7,779 nt of DNA, from positions 1-7,779 of the forward strand of contig JABSSP010000136.1 in assembly GCA_013213985.1 (NCBI GenBank). The letters run 5' to 3'. Below the pieces are notes generated by a model. The model was not told the origin of the DNA. It ran no database searches and saw only the letters and a program-made list of their open reading frames with translations. Numbering within the stretch: position 1 is the first letter of the stretch; every line of letters starts with the position of its first letter. Origin of the DNA: Candidatus Babelota bacterium. Its GTDB lineage: Bacteria; Babelota; Babeliae; Babelales; Vermiphilaceae. Made by a program: the position numbers and the translations under genes. Below are positions 5,512-7,779 of this stretch, one piece after another.

Positions 5512-6249
5512 CTACTCATAAACTTTTAATGATCGATAGCGTACAAACTTTTGTAATTCATGGTTAGCTGTCGTATCTAACACAGTTCTTCCTTGATAAT
5601 CACGGGCATAAATACTGGCACCTTCATCAATCAGCATTCCTATAATTTCTCTTCGCTCATTTAATCGTGGAGTAGCATATTTGACTGCAGCATGTAAGGG
5701 TGTGGCGCCGTTATAATCTTGCGCATGAATATCAGCGCCATTATGGATAAGCGTTTGTACTACTTCAGAATGAGCCTCACTTGCAGCCCAATGGAGCGGT
5801 GTTTTTTGTTCTGCATCACGAACATTTATATCAGCGCCTTGACCAAGTAATTTTTCGATAGATTCGGGAGTTACTTTTCGACGAACAAGATTTAAAAGTT
5901 CATTTGATTTCATCCTTTTATCAAACTTTTTTTTACTTTTTTTGAAGCCCTCCTGAATGAACGCTTGCCTTTTTAAGATATCTTCCATGGTGTCGCTTGG
6001 GTGCGGTCTGCTCCACCCAGGAGGGGGTGCACAACAGGTGCCTTCAAGATCAGCCTCATCGAGCAAAAAATCTGTATCAACACTTGCATCTATCCGTGGA
6101 GGAGCCGTACCGCCTCGCTGCTGTACCTCTCGCAAAGCATCCATATCAAATTTACTCGCATATATCTTATCCATTTCATTTTCAAACAATGCACCCATCT
6201 CAAACGAAATCAAAATCGCTACTACAAACCATAATCTTAGACTTTTCAT
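5512..6249 (-). CDS. Exported ankyrin-repeat protein
   Basis: A 245-residue protein with a probable signal peptide: MKSLRLWFVVAILISFEMGA, one or two positive residues then a hydrophobic core, with possible cleavage near residue 20. Residues ~25-115 have no recognised fold. They include an acidic stretch (DTDFLLDEADLEG), a Cys-Cys-Pro-rich patch (CCAPPPGW, 72-79) and a Lys-rich segment (KKSKKKFDKR, 103-112). Ankyrin repeats follow: a degenerate first one (~117-147, ending LLGQGADINVRD), a classical second (~148-179, KTPLHWAAS...GADIHAQD), a third with about six extra residues (~180-218, ATPLHAAVK...GASIYARD) and a truncated fourth (~219-237). Ankyrin repeats bind proteins. In protist-associated bacteria such proteins are often host-directed, but no secretion beyond the signal peptide can be read here. 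GGGAG (complement of 6257-6261) lies seven bases before the ATG. The gene is convergent with mnmE, zero bases apart. Confidence 0.88.
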   Translation of the reverse strand: MKSLRLWFVVAILISFEMGALFENEMDKIYASKFDMDALREVQQRGGTAPPRIDASVDTDFLLDEADLEGTCCAPPPGWSRPHPSDTMEDILKRQAFIQEGFKKSKKKFDKRMKSNELLNLVRRKVTPESIEKLLGQGADINVRDAEQKTPLHWAASEAHSEVVQTLIHNGADIHAQDYNGATPLHAAVKYATPRLNERREIIGMLIDEGASIYARDYQGRTVLDTTANHELQKFVRYRSLKVYE

Positions 6250-6288
6250 AGACTCACTCCCAGATAAACTGCCACCTTTGTTATCACT

Positions 6289-6318
6289 ACAATAGCGCAG
6301 TCTCTAACAAATCATCAA
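6289..6318 (-). promoter_or_regulatory. Candidate promoter of the ankyrin gene
   Basis: On the minus strand TTGATG (complement of 6313-6318) is followed after 18 bases by TATTGT (complement of 6289-6294). Each matches four of six consensus bases, and the position would give a leader of about 30 bases. The signal is weak. Confidence 0.25.
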
Positions 6319-6424
6319 GATAAATCTATAAATAGGATATCTCATTAGCCTGAAAACACCTTAAAAAAGCCCTTTGAAATGCATATTTTACCTCCTATTG
6401 ATTGCTATTTTTTTAAATTAGATA

Positions 6425-6441
6425 TATCTTATTATAAGATA
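6425..6441. repeat. 17-base palindrome in the ankyrin/glycosyltransferase divergent region
   Basis: TATCTTA and TAAGATA are perfect 7-bp arms around TTA. A TATAAG hexamer (6433-6438), five of six matches to a -10 element, lies within it, about 80 bases before the glycosyltransferase ATG. The arrangement would suit an operator over a promoter, but -35 matches are poor and the region is extremely A+T-rich. Confidence 0.35.
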
Positions 6442-6503
6442 GCTTTTAAAAATTATATTTAAAACTTTTCATATTGTAACTTTTAACTGTAAAAATCATA
6501 AAT

Positions 6504-6507
6504 GGAG
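6504..6507 (+). promoter_or_regulatory. Ribosome binding site of the glycosyltransferase gene
   Basis: GGAG stands nine bases before ATG 6517. It is the only plausible site ahead of the long open frame and supports this start. Confidence 0.6.
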
Positions 6508-6516
6508 TACTCTTAG

Positions 6517-7779
6517 ATGAGCACAAAAACGGGTTGGTCAACCCCAAAAAAAACTCTTATATTTGTGTCAGTATTGCTGACAACAGTAGGACTTTACTGG
6601 AAATATACACAGCACACCGTTGAACCCAAGAAAAAAATTATTATTTTGAGCTCTATTGGCGGTGGAGGTCATACTGCAGCAACCAAGGCTTTAAGAGGTT
6701 ACCTAGATCAAGATTATGACGTGAAAGCCGTTCAAGCCTTTTCTGAAGTCCTACAACAAAAAGATCCGATTGCCCTTTTAACAAAAGGTGCTCACAACTC
6801 TGTAGAATTTTATAACTACATCACATATAAACGCTGGTTCCCTATTCTCATGTTTATGCGTAACGCCGGTCGTTGGTACTTTGACACATATCCTGGGCAC
6901 GTAGAACAACTAATTTACAGCTACTTGGAGCAAAAAAAGCCTGATCTCGTCATTTCAGTAATACCAATGATTAACAATATGATTCTTAAAGCAGCCAAGG
7001 AACTGGATATTCCATTTCTTTTGGTACCTACTGATTTTGACTACACTGCCTATATAGCAAATATCAGCGGCAAAACATATGATAAATTTTATCTAACAAC
7101 ACCATTTGGATCTGATCTATCCAAATCTCAAAAAGTTCATCAAAATCTTCCTATATTAAAAGAAAATCTTATTATGAGTAGAATACCAATACGAGCAGGT
7201 TTTTTTGCTGAAAAAAATCATTCAAAAATAAAGAAAATGTTTTCAATACCAGAAAATAAGCCCGTTGTTCTTGTTATGATGGGAGCACAGGGTTCACGGG
7301 AAATGTATATACTTGCAAAAAGGCTGCGAACTATTGAAACACCAGCTCATTTTGTCTTATGCCTGGGCAGAAATAAATCATTACAAAAAAAAATCAATAA
7401 AATTTATTTCCCAAACCATCTGAGTGTTACTGCCTTGGGATTTACTGATAAAATACCTGAATTAATGGCAATAAGTGATTTCATTATCACTAAACCAGGA
7501 CCAAACACTATATCAGAAGCTATGCAAATGAATCTGCCAATAATCCTTGATAAGAGTGCCACCCCGCTTGAATGGGAAAAGCCTAACTTTGAGCTTGTTA
7601 AAAAATACAATATTGGCATGACCGCTAATTCTATTGATGAAATGGTATTTTTCGCCAATGATTTGCTTAAATATCCACGTCGCCTGCAAGCATTTAAGAA
7701 AGATCTGGAACAACTACCGAAAGTAAATGGCGCACTCAAAGTTAAGGAAACTGTTGATCGTATATTTGGGAAGAAAGCA
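6517..7779 (+). CDS. Membrane-anchored MGDG-synthase/UgtP-like glycosyltransferase (GT28), 3' end outside window
   Basis: The frame runs 421 codons from ATG 6517 to the right edge without a stop, so the gene is incomplete, though most of the fold is present. Residues ~12-28 (TLIFVSVLLTTVGLYW) are a single hydrophobic anchor flanked by Lys. The N-terminal domain starts at KKKIIILSSIGGGGHTAA (38-55), the glycine-rich GGGH motif of MGDG synthases and processive diacylglycerol glucosyltransferases. PDLVISVIP (142-150) and VPTDFD (170-175) fit the same fold. The C-terminal donor-binding domain has VVLVMMGAQGS (250-260), LGFTDKIPELMAISDFIITK (307-326) and PGPNTISEAM (327-336), close to the family's TKAGPGTIAEA. 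Such enzymes transfer a sugar from UDP-Gal, UDP-Glc or a related donor to a lipid, typically diacylglycerol, at the cytoplasmic membrane face. The acceptor here is unknown. The N-terminal anchor is unusual, since known relatives are peripheral proteins. GGAG lies nine bases upstream of the ATG. Confidence 0.9.
   Translation, partial: MSTKTGWSTPKKTLIFVSVLLTTVGLYWKYTQHTVEPKKKIIILSSIGGGGHTAATKALRGYLDQDYDVKAVQAFSEVLQQKDPIALLTKGAHNSVEFYNYITYKRWFPILMFMRNAGRWYFDTYPGHVEQLIYSYLEQKKPDLVISVIPMINNMILKAAKELDIPFLLVPTDFDYTAYIANISGKTYDKFYLTTPFGSDLSKSQKVHQNLPILKENLIMSRIPIRAGFFAEKNHSKIKKMFSIPENKPVVLVMMGAQGSREMYILAKRLRTIETPAHFVLCLGRNKSLQKKINKIYFPNHLSVTALGFTDKIPELMAISDFIITKPGPNTISEAMQMNLPIILDKSATPLEWEKPNFELVKKYNIGMTANSIDEMVFFANDLLKYPRRLQAFKKDLEQLPKVNGALKVKETVDRIFGKKA

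Noticed and set aside
5957..6295. Three overlapping plus-strand ORFs (5957-6295, 5997-6251, 6001-6234)
   Set aside because: All lie antisense to the signal-peptide and linker region of the ankyrin gene, which has a good ribosome site, signal peptide and ankyrin repeats. The open frames follow from the locally G+C-rich DNA.
6379..6462. 27-codon plus-strand ORF in the divergent intergenic region
   Set aside because: No ribosome site, composition equals that of random A+T-rich DNA, and it spans the palindrome.
7404..7739. Minus-strand 111-codon ORF (and 7513-7713)
   Set aside because: Antisense to the glycosyltransferase C-terminal domain, whose motifs are clear on the plus strand; no ribosome site or recognisable domain.

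Overview
The window is A+T-rich, gene-dense bacterial DNA. It carries seven confident protein genes (one cut by the left edge, one by the right), one tRNA-Gly(GCC), and a possible 49-codon gene. The mix of housekeeping genes (ruvA, a khpB/jag-like gene, mnmE), a sodium-coupled amino-acid importer, a beta-carbonic anhydrase and a signal-peptide-bearing ankyrin protein fits a small-genome, host-associated Gram-negative-type bacterium. My best guess is Dependentiae (TM6), or another protist-associated lineage. This is inferred from gene content and composition; no phylogenetic marker was compared.

Left third (1-2442): the C-terminal part of an unrecognised coiled-coil protein overlaps by one base (TAATG) the start of a beta-carbonic anhydrase. 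This meets, tail to tail with a 6-base overlap, a minus-strand AGCS-family alanine/glycine:cation symporter. Upstream of the symporter, also on the minus strand, lies ruvA.

Middle (3043-5511): between ruvA and the plus-strand tRNA-Gly lies a divergent region with a plausible tRNA promoter and a possible 49-residue Cys-containing ORF just ahead of ruvA. After the tRNA comes an A+T-rich leader with promoter- and terminator-like signals and a 7-bp inverted repeat. The jag-like gene and mnmE follow, preserving the widespread jag-mnmE gene order. The Jag-like protein keeps the Jag_N domain but seems to lack the R3H domain and the GxxG loop.

Right third (5512-7779): a minus-strand secreted ankyrin-repeat protein abuts mnmE stop to stop. 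A 267-base A+T-rich divergent intergenic region with a 17-base palindrome follows. The window ends in a long plus-strand frame (6517 to the edge, 421 codons, no stop) encoding a membrane-anchored MGDG-synthase/UgtP-like glycosyltransferase. Because it has no stop inside the window, it is easily missed and its antisense shadow ORFs taken instead.

I found no mobile element, CRISPR array, rRNA or convincing undescribed multigene system. The most interesting leads are the anchored glycosyltransferase, the reduced Jag-like protein, the exported ankyrin protein and the small ORF before ruvA.
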